Assembly: GCA_017623605.1 (NCBI GenBank)
Contig: JAGAOR010000015.1
Coordinates: 85,008-149,007, forward strand
DNA from: Clostridia bacterium
GTDB lineage: Bacteria > Bacillota > Clostridia > Christensenellales > Borkfalkiaceae
Direction of reading: 5' to 3'
Length of the DNA stretch: 64,000 bases
This document shows positions 52,105 to 61,713 of the stretch, in pieces. Numbering within the stretch: position 1 is the stretch's first letter; each line of letters opens with the position of its first letter. The notes beneath the pieces were generated by a model. That model was not told the origin of the DNA and searched no databases. It saw only the letters and a program-made list of their open reading frames with translations. The translations under genes were made by a program, and so were the position numbers.

Positions 52105-53607
52105 ATGGGCAAGAAAAAATCGGTGGTATTGATGGTCCTGCTTACCATCGTCATCGTCGTATTAACCGCGCTCACGGTATTCCCCGCGTTCCCGATTCCG
52201 GGCACGGTGCAAAAGTGGAATCCCGTCGTGCTGCAATACGATCTCGGCGCAGATCTTGGCGGCGGGTATTACGCATACTATTATCCCGAGGGAGTCGTAT
52301 CCGAAACGGAATATAACGACAATCTCGCGGTACTTGTAGGCGAGGAAAAAACGGAGTATGAGGAAAGCTACGTACGCGTAGACGGTTCAACGCTGTATTT
52401 TTCCGTGGACGAAAAATTAGGCGTTACGGACGGCGAGGCGCTCACGCAAGAATTTAAGGACGAATTCAATGCAGCGGCAAAAGAGATCGCGGCGCGCTTT
52501 GAAGCGAAAGGCTATTCCGATTACCGCGTAGCGGTGGTCGAGGGGTACGCACTTAGAGTAGAGCTTCCCGCATCAGAGCCGAGTGATAAGGCGAGCGCGG
52601 CGTTTTCGCTTCTTGCCAACACGGGCGAGCTTACGCTTACGAAAGGCGGCGAAAAGATTGATCCTGCCGACTACGTAGACGGCGAAGCGGAAATTTCCGA
52701 TTTAATCGCAAACGTTTCGATCGGCTCGCGATATAGCACGTCGTATTTAAAAATCGAATGGACGAGAGCGGGCAAGGCAATGATCGACGAAGTGAAAGGT
52801 TCGCTTTCGGCTTCCACCGAGGCGAACGGAGGGGATAGTTCCTCTCTCACTACGCTCGACGTGCAGGTAGGCGACGAATTACTCGCGCAAATTTGTAGCG
52901 ACAATATTATGGATAACGGCGAAGTGCGTGTAAATCCCGTAGACGGTTACAATGCCGACTATTTAAAAACGTTTGAAATTTTAATAGATTCCGCGCTTCA
53001 AACGGGTGGCTTCGACGTTACGTTTACAGCGGATTCCGTTCGCCGTTTCGAGCCCGTATACGGCGCAAACGTACTCACGCTTTTGTATATCGCCCTTGCG
53101 ATCGTGCTCGTAGCCGTTCTTGTTTTGCCTGCGGTAAAAATGGGCAGATTCGGGGTAGTGAGCGCGTATAGCTCCCTTTCCTATTTAATCGTGGTGGCAA
53201 TGTGCTTTGCGTTCATCACGAGCGGTACGCTGGAAATCACGCTGGGTTCGGTGCTTATCTTCCTCGTAGGCTTGGTGCTTTTGAACGTAGTGCAGTATTC
53301 GATCTATAACGCGATTAAAGCGGAATTTAATCTTGGTAAAACGGTAGAATCGTCGGTGAAAGGCGGTTATAAGAAAAAGCTTTGGGGCGTAATTGATTTA
53401 TACGCGGTACTTTTACTTGGCTCGCTTGCGATGTTGATCGGCACGGCAGGCGTGCACACGCTCGCGTTGCAAGCGTTGATCGTGGTAGTAACCTGCGCGT
53501 TTATCAACCTACTTTGGGCGCGCGCAATCAATTTTACCTATCTTTCCGCAAGCAAAAATAAATACAAATATTTCCGCTTTGTAAGGGAGGATGACGACGA
53601 TGAATAA
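52105..53607 (+). CDS. secD: Divergent protein-export membrane protein SecD
   Basis: A 500-aa membrane protein. One N-terminal helix is followed by a large external domain that begins with VVLQYDLGADLGGGYYAYYYPEG, corresponding to the LGLDLxGG motif of SecD. Five C-terminal transmembrane helices follow. The family's proton-relay motif in the fourth helix (VDANVLIFERIKEE) is replaced by a region reading GLVLLNVVQYSIYNAIKAEF, without the acidic residue. Position and topology still support SecD. It ends in an acidic tail (EDDDDE) that overlaps the upstream region of secF. Confidence 0.8.
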   Translation: MGKKKSVVLMVLLTIVIVVLTALTVFPAFPIPGTVQKWNPVVLQYDLGADLGGGYYAYYYPEGVVSETEYNDNLAVLVGEEKTEYEESYVRVDGSTLYFSVDEKLGVTDGEALTQEFKDEFNAAAKEIAARFEAKGYSDYRVAVVEGYALRVELPASEPSDKASAAFSLLANTGELTLTKGGEKIDPADYVDGEAEISDLIANVSIGSRYSTSYLKIEWTRAGKAMIDEVKGSLSASTEANGGDSSSLTTLDVQVGDELLAQICSDNIMDNGEVRVNPVDGYNADYLKTFEILIDSALQTGGFDVTFTADSVRRFEPVYGANVLTLLYIALAIVLVAVLVLPAVKMGRFGVVSAYSSLSYLIVVAMCFAFITSGTLEITLGSVLIFLVGLVLLNVVQYSIYNAIKAEFNLGKTVESSVKGGYKKKLWGVIDLYAVLLLGSLAMLIGTAGVHTLALQALIVVVTCAFINLLWARAINFTYLSASKNKYKYFRFVREDDDDE

Positions 53608-54565
53608 GCTTTTTGCAAAAATGAAAAACGTAACCCTTCTTTCGGTGATTATGGCGATCGTGCTCGCGCTTTCGATCGTAATCACGGCGATCTTCGGCGT
53701 AAACTACGCGGCAACGGTAAGCAATCAAAACACCTTAACGGTAACGATGAACCGCTTCGTTTACGACAACCGTTTAGACGACGTAAAAGCCGTTTGCGAA
53801 AAGGAATTTGAAAAACTTTCCGTGCAATATACCTATAACGGCAAAATGAACGGCGACGAATGTGAACTCGTTTACGTATTTGATCAAACGACGAAATTAG
53901 ACGACGTGAAAGCTTCGCTCAAACAAGCGGTTGCGAATAAAGCCGCGGAAAACGGCGAATGGGAATTTATCGAAGTGGCAACGGCAAGTGAAGTCCTGCA
54001 AACGAGTATTCCGGTAGCGTACGTCGTACGCGCGGCAGTTGCCGTGGCGGTATTCGCGGTGCTTGCGTTTATCTACGTCGCGCTCCGTTATCGCCTGTAT
54101 ATGGGCGTAACGACGGCGATAGCCGTTCTCCTTTCGGGAATTATGACGGCGGCGATTATCCTGCTCGCGCGTATTCCCGTAACCTCGTCGGCGATGTACG
54201 CAGTCGTGATCTCGTCGGTGCTTGCGGCGATCTTCACGGTTTTGACGATGAATAAGATCCGTTCAAACGTAGAAGAGCTTCCTGCGGAAGAGAAAGTATA
54301 TTCGTCGGTTGCGACGAAAGAAATTGCCGTACTCACGGCAACGCTTGGCGTTTCGCTCGTGCTGATCGGCGCAATCGCGACGTGGCCCTTGCGTTGGTTT
54401 GCGGTTTGCTCGCTCGTATCCCTTTTGGTGGCGGCGCTGATCGGGCTGGTGTTCGTACCTGCGGCGTATCTCCCTTTGAAAAAAGCGGAGGACAAGTCGG
54501 CAGGGCGCGGCAAGAGCGGCTATATTGGCGCGGAGAGCAAAACGGAAAATAAATCGGAAGCATAA
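53600..54565 (+). CDS. secF: Divergent protein-export membrane protein SecF
   Basis: A 321-aa partner of SecD with an N-terminal helix, an external domain and five further helices. The conserved NDTVVVFDRIREN motif of SecF corresponds here to AAIFTVLTMNKIRSN, so the membrane aspartate is missing. I place the start at 53600, nine bases after GGGAGG; an ATG at 53591 touches that site. It overlaps secD by eight bases. The C-terminus is a soluble Lys/Glu/Ser-rich tail. Confidence 0.78.
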   Translation: MNKLFAKMKNVTLLSVIMAIVLALSIVITAIFGVNYAATVSNQNTLTVTMNRFVYDNRLDDVKAVCEKEFEKLSVQYTYNGKMNGDECELVYVFDQTTKLDDVKASLKQAVANKAAENGEWEFIEVATASEVLQTSIPVAYVVRAAVAVAVFAVLAFIYVALRYRLYMGVTTAIAVLLSGIMTAAIILLARIPVTSSAMYAVVISSVLAAIFTVLTMNKIRSNVEELPAEEKVYSSVATKEIAVLTATLGVSLVLIGAIATWPLRWFAVCSLVSLLVAALIGLVFVPAAYLPLKKAEDKSAGRGKSGYIGAESKTENKSEA

Positions 54566-54648
54566 CAAATCAAAATAAACAAACGAACGGGCGGAGGTGG
54601 AATCTATCTGCCCGTTTGTTCATTATCAGGAGAATCGTTAGGGGTATT

Positions 54649-56973
54649 ATGAAAAAACTCGTTCCCGAATACGCGTTCACGGCGGCACAACTGAATATCA
54701 TAGCCGAGCTTGCCGAAAGAACGGGCTTGACGGAACAGATCACGCGCATTTTATACGCGCGCGGTATCGACACAGCGGAAAAGATCGGAAAATTTATGCA
54801 TCCCTCGCGTAAAAACTTTCTTTCGCCCTTTTTAATGCGGGGAATGAAAGAGGCTGTGCAAATGCTCACGGAAGCGCGCGACGAGGGGAAAACGGTGGCG
54901 GTGTTCGGCGATTACGACGCCGACGGCATTTGCGCTTCTGCGATTATGTATCACGCGTTAAGGGCTTTCGGGATCGAGGCGCATATTTATATCCCCGAAC
55001 GGGCGGATGGTTACGGACTTTCTATCGAGGCGATTGATCGTATTTTCGACGAATGTAATCCCGAGCTGTTTATCACGGTCGATTGCGGTATTTCGTGCGC
55101 AAAGGAAACGCAATATATCTACGAGCTGGGATCGGACGTGATCGTAACCGATCACCACGAATTACCTGAAACGTTGCCCGATTGCGTAATCGTCAACCCC
55201 AAGCTTTCTGACGATTACCCCTACGATAATCTTTGCGGCGCGGGCGTAGCGTTCAAAGTCGCTTGCGCGCTGATCGGGGAAAAGGCGTATTCGTATATAG
55301 ACTTCGCTGCGCTTGCCACGGTAGCCGATAGCGTGCCGCTAATCGGAGAAAACCGCGACATTGTAACGGAGGGCTTAAAGCGATTTAATGAAAACCTTCG
55401 CCCCTGCTTTGCGGGTTTGATCGGAAAAACGTACGACGGTATCACGGCGCAAACGCTCGCGTTTACGCTTGCGCCCCGCGTCAACGCGGCGGGAAGAATG
55501 GGGGACGCATACGCGGCGTTCCGTCTGTTCACGACGGAAAAGGAAACGGAGCTTTACGAGCTTTCCGTCAAGCTTTGCGCGTACAATAGCGAGCGGCAAA
55601 AATATTGCGACGAGCTGTATCTTTCGGCGAAGCAAAAATTAAAGGAAAAGGGCGCATACGGCAACGTGATTATGCTTTCAGACGAAAGCTGGAACGCGGG
55701 CTTTATCGGGATTGTCGCGGCAAGGTTAGCCGAGGAATATAACCGCCCGACGCTTTTGTTCGTGCACCACGGCAATATGCTCAAAGGTAGCGCGAGAAGC
55801 ATTGATAGCGTAAACATTTTCAACGCACTGAAAAACTGTTCGCAATATATCGAGGAATTTGGCGGGCACGCGCAAGCGGCGGGGGTAAACGTACGCTTTG
55901 CCGATTTTGAGGCGTTGGAAGCTGCGCTGGATCAAGAGATCGGCAGTTCGTATACGAGCGAGGATTTCGAGCAGAATATTTATATCAGCGAGGAGATCAC
56001 GTCGCCATTCCCCGAAAAATTCGCCCGCGAGCTTGCGGCGTTAGAGCCCTACGGCGTAGGACACCGCCGCCCCTTATTTTCCCTTTCGGCGGGTGCGTGT
56101 ACCGTTCGTCCGCTCAAAGCGGGCTCACCGCATATTTCGGTGAAAAGCGATTATATCGAGCTTACCTATTTTTCAGGCGTGAAACACACGAAGATTATGG
56201 AAAGCGACGTGAAGAAGAAGCTTGTATTCGAGGTGAACGTTTCCCATTTTAAGGGCAAGGAATATATCAAAGGTTTGGTGCGGGATTTCTTATACGACGG
56301 CAGAACGGGCAAAAACGCGGCAGAGAGTATTTTTTCTAACGCGTTGGCGCGTACGAACGCCGCGCCGTGTACGATCGAGCCGATCGGTTTGAACACGGAG
56401 CAAACGAAAGCGTTAATCGCGCGAAAGATCGCGGAATGTCCCTACGGACTTTGTATGATCGCTTCCGATCGTAGAACGCTCCGCTTTTACGAAGAGCTTA
56501 ATCGTTTTAATTGCGATCTGTTCTATCCCTCTTCGCGAAATTTATCCAACGCGCTAATCGTATCGCCTGCGCCCGACGCCGATCTTGGCGGCTATCGCGA
56601 TTTTATCTTTTTGGATACGCCCTCCGATTTTAACCTTTCGTCGATTGAAAAGGGGAGCGTGTGGGTAAATGAAGAAATTTGCGGTTATAAAATGTTCGAG
56701 AGAGTAAGCGTTTCGAGAGAACGACTTTTGGAAATTTTCGCCGCGCTCCGTAGAGGCGTAAATTCCCTTTGCGGCAACACGGCGGAAGAAATCGCCGTTT
56801 CCTGCAACGGGTTAGGCTTTGATCGGTTAGAATTTATCTTTGCGCTCGGCGTATTCGAAGAGCTTGGGCTCGTCGCGTTCGACGAGGGCAGATTAACGGT
56901 ATATCGCGGTGTAAAGGTAGAGCTTACCGATTCTGCGATTTATAGAAAAGTATGCGCATTGCAACAGAGGTAG
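54649..56973 (+). CDS. recJ: Single-strand DNA exonuclease RecJ
   Basis: A 774-aa DHH-family 5'-3' exonuclease for repair and recombination. The motifs VFGDYDADGICASA, the DHH of IVTDHHELPE, and the DHHA1 signature EFGGHAQAAGVN are all present. The C-terminal ~200 residues are a lineage-typical extension after the OB domain. The relA gene starts three bases after the stop, as is common in Firmicutes. The start at 54649 follows TAGGGGT. Confidence 0.93.
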   Translation: MKKLVPEYAFTAAQLNIIAELAERTGLTEQITRILYARGIDTAEKIGKFMHPSRKNFLSPFLMRGMKEAVQMLTEARDEGKTVAVFGDYDADGICASAIMYHALRAFGIEAHIYIPERADGYGLSIEAIDRIFDECNPELFITVDCGISCAKETQYIYELGSDVIVTDHHELPETLPDCVIVNPKLSDDYPYDNLCGAGVAFKVACALIGEKAYSYIDFAALATVADSVPLIGENRDIVTEGLKRFNENLRPCFAGLIGKTYDGITAQTLAFTLAPRVNAAGRMGDAYAAFRLFTTEKETELYELSVKLCAYNSERQKYCDELYLSAKQKLKEKGAYGNVIMLSDESWNAGFIGIVAARLAEEYNRPTLLFVHHGNMLKGSARSIDSVNIFNALKNCSQYIEEFGGHAQAAGVNVRFADFEALEAALDQEIGSSYTSEDFEQNIYISEEITSPFPEKFARELAALEPYGVGHRRPLFSLSAGACTVRPLKAGSPHISVKSDYIELTYFSGVKHTKIMESDVKKKLVFEVNVSHFKGKEYIKGLVRDFLYDGRTGKNAAESIFSNALARTNAAPCTIEPIGLNTEQTKALIARKIAECPYGLCMIASDRRTLRFYEELNRFNCDLFYPSSRNLSNALIVSPAPDADLGGYRDFIFLDTPSDFNLSSIEKGSVWVNEEICGYKMFERVSVSRERLLEIFAALRRGVNSLCGNTAEEIAVSCNGLGFDRLEFIFALGVFEELGLVAFDEGRLTVYRGVKVELTDSAIYRKVCALQQR

Positions 56974-56976
56974 ACT

Positions 56977-59127
56977 ATGGAAGAACAAACTTTGGAAAAA
57001 ATCAAAGAAAACTATTCCTTCGCCGAAGAAGAGAAGTTATATAAAGCGTACACGTACGCGCAAACGGCACACGCGGGGCAAAAACGCGCCTCGGGCGAGC
57101 CGTATTTTATCCACCCTTGCGCGGTTGCGAATATCTTGATGGATTTGGGCTTGGACGAAGCGACGATCGCCGCCGCGCTCTTGCACGACGTAATCGAGGA
57201 CACGCCCGCCACGGCACAGGACATTGAGCGAGAATTTGGGAGTGAGGTGCTCGGGCTCGTAGACGGCGTAACCAAGCTTGAAAAAATTGAATTTAAATCG
57301 CAAGAGGACGCGGACGCGGAAAACTTCCGTAAAATTTTCGTTGCAATGGCAAAGGACGTGCGCGTGATTATTATCAAGCTCGCCGACAGATTGCATAATA
57401 TGCGTTCGCTGAATTTCTTATCCCACGAACGCCAACAGCGTATGGCAAGCGAAACGCTGGAAATCTACGCACCGCTTGCAGGAAGACTCGGTATTTCGCA
57501 GATCAAGTGCGAGCTTGAGGATCTTTGCTTGAAGTATCTTGATCCCGAATCGTACGATTATTTAGTATATAACATTCGTGAAAGGCTGACGGAGCGCAAG
57601 GAATTCGTAGCGCGGATCGTAGAAGAGATCAAAGAAATTATGTCGGAGGGTGGCGTAAAGGGCGAAGTGTTCGGTCGCCCCAAGCACTTCTATTCCATTT
57701 ATAAAAAAATGAAAAACAAGGGCAAATCGCTCGATCAGATCTACGATTTAACGGCGGTGCGTGTAATCGTCAAGGACGTGCGCGAATGTTACACGGTGCT
57801 CGGGGCAATTCACGAAAAATGGAAGCCGATCCCCGGTCGCATTAAGGATTATATTGCAACCCCCAAGCCCAATAAATACCAATCGTTGCACACGACGGTA
57901 ATGACGAAATACGGGCAACCGTTCGAAATCCAAATCCGCACGGAAGAAATGCACAAGATTGCGGAATTTGGTATCGCGGCGCATTGGAAATATAAAGAAG
58001 GTAAAACGGAGGAGGAGAACAACAATTTCGAAAGCCGTTTAACGTGGCTTCGCGAGGTAATGGAATGGCAGGGAGATTTAAAGGATTCCCGCGAATTTAT
58101 CGACGCGCTCAAAACCGAGCTTTATAGCCACGAGCTTTTGGTGTTTACGCCGCGCGGCAAGGTCATTTCTCTGCCCCCCGAAGCAACCCCCGTCGATTTT
58201 GCATACGCGATTCACTCGGAGGTAGGTAACCGTTGCACGGGCGCGCGCGTCAATTCCAAGATCGTACCGCTTACGACGACGTTGCAGGTAGGCGACGTAG
58301 TTGAGATTATCACATCGCCCAATTCCAAAGGACCGTCGAGGGATTGGCTGAAATTTATCAAATCTTCGAGCGCGAAAGCAAAGATTAAGCAATTTTATAA
58401 AAACGAGCTCAAAGAAGAGAATATCAAAATCGGACAGATCAAGCTGGAAGAAGAAGCGAAAAAGCGCGGGTTTGCAATTTCTACGCTTCTCACGCCCGAA
58501 AGCTTTAAACGCATTTCCGAACGTTTCTCGTTCGGCGGTATGGACGAGCTGTACGCGGCGGTGGGCTACGGCTCGGTATCCGTCAATCAAGTACTTTTCA
58601 AATTGATTGACTATTATCGCAAGGAAACCCCGCACGCATTCGAGGTTCGCTCTGGCGACGGCGGCGGTAGATCGACGGGTGGCGTACTCGTGAACGGACA
58701 GGCAGGAATGTTGCTCCATTTCGCGGGCTGTTGTTCTCCCGTACCAGGCGATAAGATCGTAGGCTACACCTCGCGCGGTAGAGGGGTAGTGGTACACCGC
58801 GAGGATTGTCCGAATATTCAAAGCATTGACAAGGAACGCTTGCTTCCCGCCTCGTGGCGTATTGAAGCGGGCGCGAAGCAACGTTATAACGCGAACGTTT
58901 CCATTCGTGCCACCGATCAAGGCGCGGCACTTTCCGTGCTTTCGCAGGTCGTCGCCGATTTAAAGCTTTCGATCACGGCAGTCAACGGTAGAATTGATAA
59001 AAATCGCGACGCCGTTTTGGAAGCCTCCATTTCCCTCACCGACATTAACGAAGTGGATATGCTTATCAAAAAAATGCAAGCGGATAAACGCATTTACGAA
59101 GTGCATAGAATAACGTCATTGTCTTAA
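56977..59127 (+). CDS. relA: Bifunctional (p)ppGpp synthetase/hydrolase
   Basis: A 716-aa Rel enzyme of the stringent response. The HD hydrolase domain is intact (AALLHDVIEDT, HNMRSLNFL). The synthetase domain follows (KMKNKGKSLDQIYDLTAVRVIV, near residues 240-380), then TGS (VFTPRGKVISLP), a zinc-finger-like region (CCSPVPGD) and the ACT domain. Both activities should therefore be present. It lies in a run with recJ, the MBL hydrolase and hemZ, with spacings of 3-11 bases. Confidence 0.95.
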   Translation: MEEQTLEKIKENYSFAEEEKLYKAYTYAQTAHAGQKRASGEPYFIHPCAVANILMDLGLDEATIAAALLHDVIEDTPATAQDIEREFGSEVLGLVDGVTKLEKIEFKSQEDADAENFRKIFVAMAKDVRVIIIKLADRLHNMRSLNFLSHERQQRMASETLEIYAPLAGRLGISQIKCELEDLCLKYLDPESYDYLVYNIRERLTERKEFVARIVEEIKEIMSEGGVKGEVFGRPKHFYSIYKKMKNKGKSLDQIYDLTAVRVIVKDVRECYTVLGAIHEKWKPIPGRIKDYIATPKPNKYQSLHTTVMTKYGQPFEIQIRTEEMHKIAEFGIAAHWKYKEGKTEEENNNFESRLTWLREVMEWQGDLKDSREFIDALKTELYSHELLVFTPRGKVISLPPEATPVDFAYAIHSEVGNRCTGARVNSKIVPLTTTLQVGDVVEIITSPNSKGPSRDWLKFIKSSSAKAKIKQFYKNELKEENIKIGQIKLEEEAKKRGFAISTLLTPESFKRISERFSFGGMDELYAAVGYGSVSVNQVLFKLIDYYRKETPHAFEVRSGDGGGRSTGGVLVNGQAGMLLHFAGCCSPVPGDKIVGYTSRGRGVVVHREDCPNIQSIDKERLLPASWRIEAGAKQRYNANVSIRATDQGAALSVLSQVVADLKLSITAVNGRIDKNRDAVLEASISLTDINEVDMLIKKMQADKRIYEVHRITSLS

Positions 59128-59138
59128 AGGGATATAAT

Positions 59139-59762
59139 ATGAAGATTATCAAAATCTCCCCACGCGGGTTCGGCGCGAATTGCTACGTTCTAACGCAGGA
59201 TGATAAAACGGCGGTTGTCATTGATCCGTCGCAGCCGCGCGTGCAGGAAGAATTAAACAAGCACGGCTTAACCGCTAAATACGTACTTTTAACCCATTGT
59301 CATTTCGATCACGTAGGCGGGGTTTCTGCGCTTCACGAAGCGGGTGCGAAAGTGCTTTGCTCGGAAGCAGAAAAGCCGCTCGTCGGCACGAGAGCCGATC
59401 TTTTCGAGGCGTTCGGCGCGCCAAGATCGCCGTATACCATAGACGAAACGTTAAAAGATAACGAAACGCGGGAATTTTGCGGTATCCAAATCCAAACCCT
59501 GCTCACGGCAGGGCATACGGCGGGAAGCGTAAGCTATCTCGTAACGGACGAGGGCGGAAGCAAACACCTTTTCACGGGCGATACGCTGTTTTCAGATAGT
59601 ATTGGCAGAACGGATTTCCCAACGGGGGATATTTCCGCGCTCCGAAAAAGCTTGCGCCGTCTTTCCGCCTTGCCGGGGGATATGCCCGTTTACGCGGGAC
59701 ATAACGAAGAAACGACGATAGATAGAGAACGCAAATACAATCCTTTTTTGGTGGATTTATAA
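59139..59762 (+). CDS. Metallo-beta-lactamase-fold hydrolase (glyoxalase II-like)
   Basis: A 207-aa hydrolase with the zinc motif THCHFDHVGG, a second histidine in LLTAGHTAGS, the bridging FTGDTLFSDSIGRTD and the last histidine in AGHNEET. It resembles YqgX/GloB-like thioester hydrolases. It lies between relA and hemZ, which is conserved in Clostridia, but its substrate is not known. Confidence 0.9.
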   Translation: MKIIKISPRGFGANCYVLTQDDKTAVVIDPSQPRVQEELNKHGLTAKYVLLTHCHFDHVGGVSALHEAGAKVLCSEAEKPLVGTRADLFEAFGAPRSPYTIDETLKDNETREFCGIQIQTLLTAGHTAGSVSYLVTDEGGSKHLFTGDTLFSDSIGRTDFPTGDISALRKSLRRLSALPGDMPVYAGHNEETTIDRERKYNPFLVDL

Positions 59763-59764
59763 AA

Positions 59765-61138
59765 ATGTTAACGACGAATTGCGCTTTTTTGGAAAACGAA
59801 ATATTAGACGTTGCGCGCCTTTTCAAACGCCGCCCCGCTTCGATCACGCACACGTTCCGCTATGAAGAGCGCGGTGTTTTTTATAACGAATTTGAAGTAG
59901 ACGGCGAGAGCTATTCCTTTGAGGATCGGGGACAGGTATGCGATGAAATCGAATTAAAGCGGTTGGAACGCCGCTTTGCCAAGCTTCGCTTGTATGAAAT
60001 TTTAAGCGAGAAATACGGCGAAAAAATGCCTTGGGGCGCGCTCACGGGGATTCGTCCGACCAAGCTTGCGTATACGGAGATAGAAAAAGGCGGCGATTTC
60101 AAAACGCTTTTTAAGCAAATGCAGGTAAGGGAGGAGAATATTCGCCTCGTAGAAGAAATTATAAACGCCCAACGCGGCATTTATGAAAAAAAGGACGGCA
60201 ACACGGACGTTTTCGTATCTCTGCCTTTTTGCCCCACGAAATGCGCCTATTGTTCGTTCATCACCGCGCCGATTGATAAAACGCGGCAATATATGCCCGC
60301 GTATTTAGATTGCTTGGAAAAGGAATTGCAAGCGGCAAAGGGAAGCGTAAAAAATTTAAGAAGCGTGTATATCGGGGGCGGCACGCCGTTCGCGCTGGAC
60401 GTCGCCGATTTAGAACGCGTACTTAAAGCCACGAACGGGGCGATGAAAAGCGGAAGCGTAGAATACACGGTAGAGGCAGGCAGACCGGACGTGTTCAGCA
60501 AGGAAAAATTGCAGCTTTTAAAAGCTTACGGCGTAAATAGAATTTGTATCAATCCGCAAACGTTTTCAGATGAAACGCTGAAAAAGATCGGAAGAAAACA
60601 CACGGTCGCGGATTTTTACCGCGCGTTCGAGCTTTCAAAATCTTACGATTTCACCGTGAATATCGACCTGATTGCAGGGCTGACGGAGGAAACGCCCGAA
60701 ACGTTTGAAAGGGGCGTGGAGAAAGCGATTGAAACGGGTGCGGAGAATATCACGGTGCATTGCTTGTCGTTGAAATCGGGTGCGAAATTGAAAGAGGAAA
60801 TTTCGTATATCGAAAACGAGCGCATTTCCGAGATGATTGCAATCTCGCGCAAGCTTTTATCGGAAAGCGGCTACGAGCCCTATTATATGTACCGTCAAAA
60901 ATACCAAGCGGGGAACAACGAAAACGTAGGCTGGACGAAGCCGAAGAAAGCGTGCGTATATAATATCGACGTAATGGAAGAGGTGGCGGACAATTTAGGG
61001 GTTGGCGCGAACGCAATTTCCAAGCGTGTTTGGAACGGAGAGGGGCGAATCGAGCGGTTAGGCTCGCAAAAGGATTTGCCGACGTATATCGCGGGGGTAG
61101 GCGAAACGATCGCAAAAAAGCGCAAATTTTTCGAATAA
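59765..61138 (+). CDS. hemZ: HemZ-type coproporphyrinogen dehydrogenase-like radical-SAM protein
   Basis: A 457-aa radical-SAM enzyme. The cluster motif is CPTKCAYCSF in VSLPFCPTKCAYCSFIT, and GGGTPF follows. The 160-residue N-terminal extension before the radical-SAM core is typical of HemZ and separates it from HemW. It has been linked to anaerobic coproporphyrinogen oxidation, but no other haem genes are seen here. It starts three bases after the MBL gene. Confidence 0.88.
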   Translation: MLTTNCAFLENEILDVARLFKRRPASITHTFRYEERGVFYNEFEVDGESYSFEDRGQVCDEIELKRLERRFAKLRLYEILSEKYGEKMPWGALTGIRPTKLAYTEIEKGGDFKTLFKQMQVREENIRLVEEIINAQRGIYEKKDGNTDVFVSLPFCPTKCAYCSFITAPIDKTRQYMPAYLDCLEKELQAAKGSVKNLRSVYIGGGTPFALDVADLERVLKATNGAMKSGSVEYTVEAGRPDVFSKEKLQLLKAYGVNRICINPQTFSDETLKKIGRKHTVADFYRAFELSKSYDFTVNIDLIAGLTEETPETFERGVEKAIETGAENITVHCLSLKSGAKLKEEISYIENERISEMIAISRKLLSESGYEPYYMYRQKYQAGNNENVGWTKPKKACVYNIDVMEEVADNLGVGANAISKRVWNGEGRIERLGSQKDLPTYIAGVGETIAKKRKFFE

Positions 61139-61173
61139 TCGCAGAAAAAAGCGAAAAACGCAGTTAAATTTGG

Positions 61174-61202
61174 TTTACATTCGAAAAAGAATGTGGTAAA
61201 AT
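61174..61202 (+). promoter_or_regulatory. Sigma-A promoter of rpsO
   Basis: TTTACA (61174-61179), a 17-bp spacer and TAAAAT (61197-61202). A leader of about 76 nt with short inverted repeats (GAGA/TCTC, TCCC/GGGA) follows; it could hold an S15 autoregulatory site. Confidence 0.65.
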
Positions 61203-61285
61203 AGTAATAACGGTCGCGAAGAGAATCGAATCTCCACGTTTCCCTTGGCGATACGGGATAAAATTCCATAGGAGGATAAAAGCAA

Positions 61286-61540
61286 ATGGAAAAGAAAGAA
61301 ATCATCGCAAAGCACGCAACCCACGAAGGCGACACGGGCTCGCCCGAGGTTCAGATCGCGTTGTTAACGCAACGTATCAACCACCTCAACGAGCATCTGA
61401 AAGCGCACAAGCAGGACAACCATTCCCGTCGCGGACTTTTGAAAATGGTTGGTAAGCGTCGCGGTCTTTTGGATTATCTGAAAGAAAAAGATATTGCAAG
61501 ATACAGAGCGATCGTAGAAGCTTTGGGATTGAGAAAGTAA
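61286..61540 (+). CDS. rpsO: Ribosomal protein S15
   Basis: An 84-aa small-subunit protein. [20 protein letters not shown], then [10 protein letters not shown]-like [22 protein letters not shown], is the S15 signature. It binds the 16S rRNA central domain early in assembly. AGGAGG lies before the ATG. The neighbour pnp follows, as in most bacteria. Confidence 0.97.
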   Translation: MEKKEIIAKHATHEGDTGSPEVQIALLTQRINHLNEHLKAHKQDNHSRRGLLKMVGKRRGLLDYLKEKDIARYRAIVEALGLRK

Positions 61541-61548
61541 TGGAGCAC

Positions 61549-61580
61549 GAAAGGGCGGGGTGTTTAACTCGCCCTTTTTG
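61549..61580 (+). terminator. Terminator after rpsO
   Basis: Stem AAAGGGCG / CGCCCTTT with loop GGGTGTTTAACT and T-run. Confidence 0.85.
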
Positions 61581-61643
61581 CTGACATATGGGAAGTATCG
61601 AGCCACGGCATAAGCTTGTTACCAAACGTATATCAGAAAAACA

Positions 61644-61670
61644 CTGCTTGCGGTAGGACGCCGTAAGCGG
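61644..61670 (+). other. Hairpin in the pnp leader
   Basis: Stem GCTTGCGG / CCGTAAGC (one G-U pair, extendable by CT/GG) with loop TAGGACG. Leaders of pnp commonly form such stems, which in other bacteria are cut and used for autocontrol by PNPase. Confidence 0.6.
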
Positions 61671-61713
61671 ACAAGAACAAAAAAGAATTATAGAAAAAGG
61701 AGAATTTACAAAA

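Noticed and set aside
54570-54648. Strong terminator between secF and recJ
   Set aside because: The inverted AACGGGCGGAGG / CTGCCCGTT repeat lacks a clean T-tract and is followed at once by the recJ ribosome-binding site, so its role as terminator is unclear.
58078-58920. 280-codon frame antisense to relA
   Set aside because: A shadow frame opposite the TGS/ACT part of Rel; no homology pattern visible.
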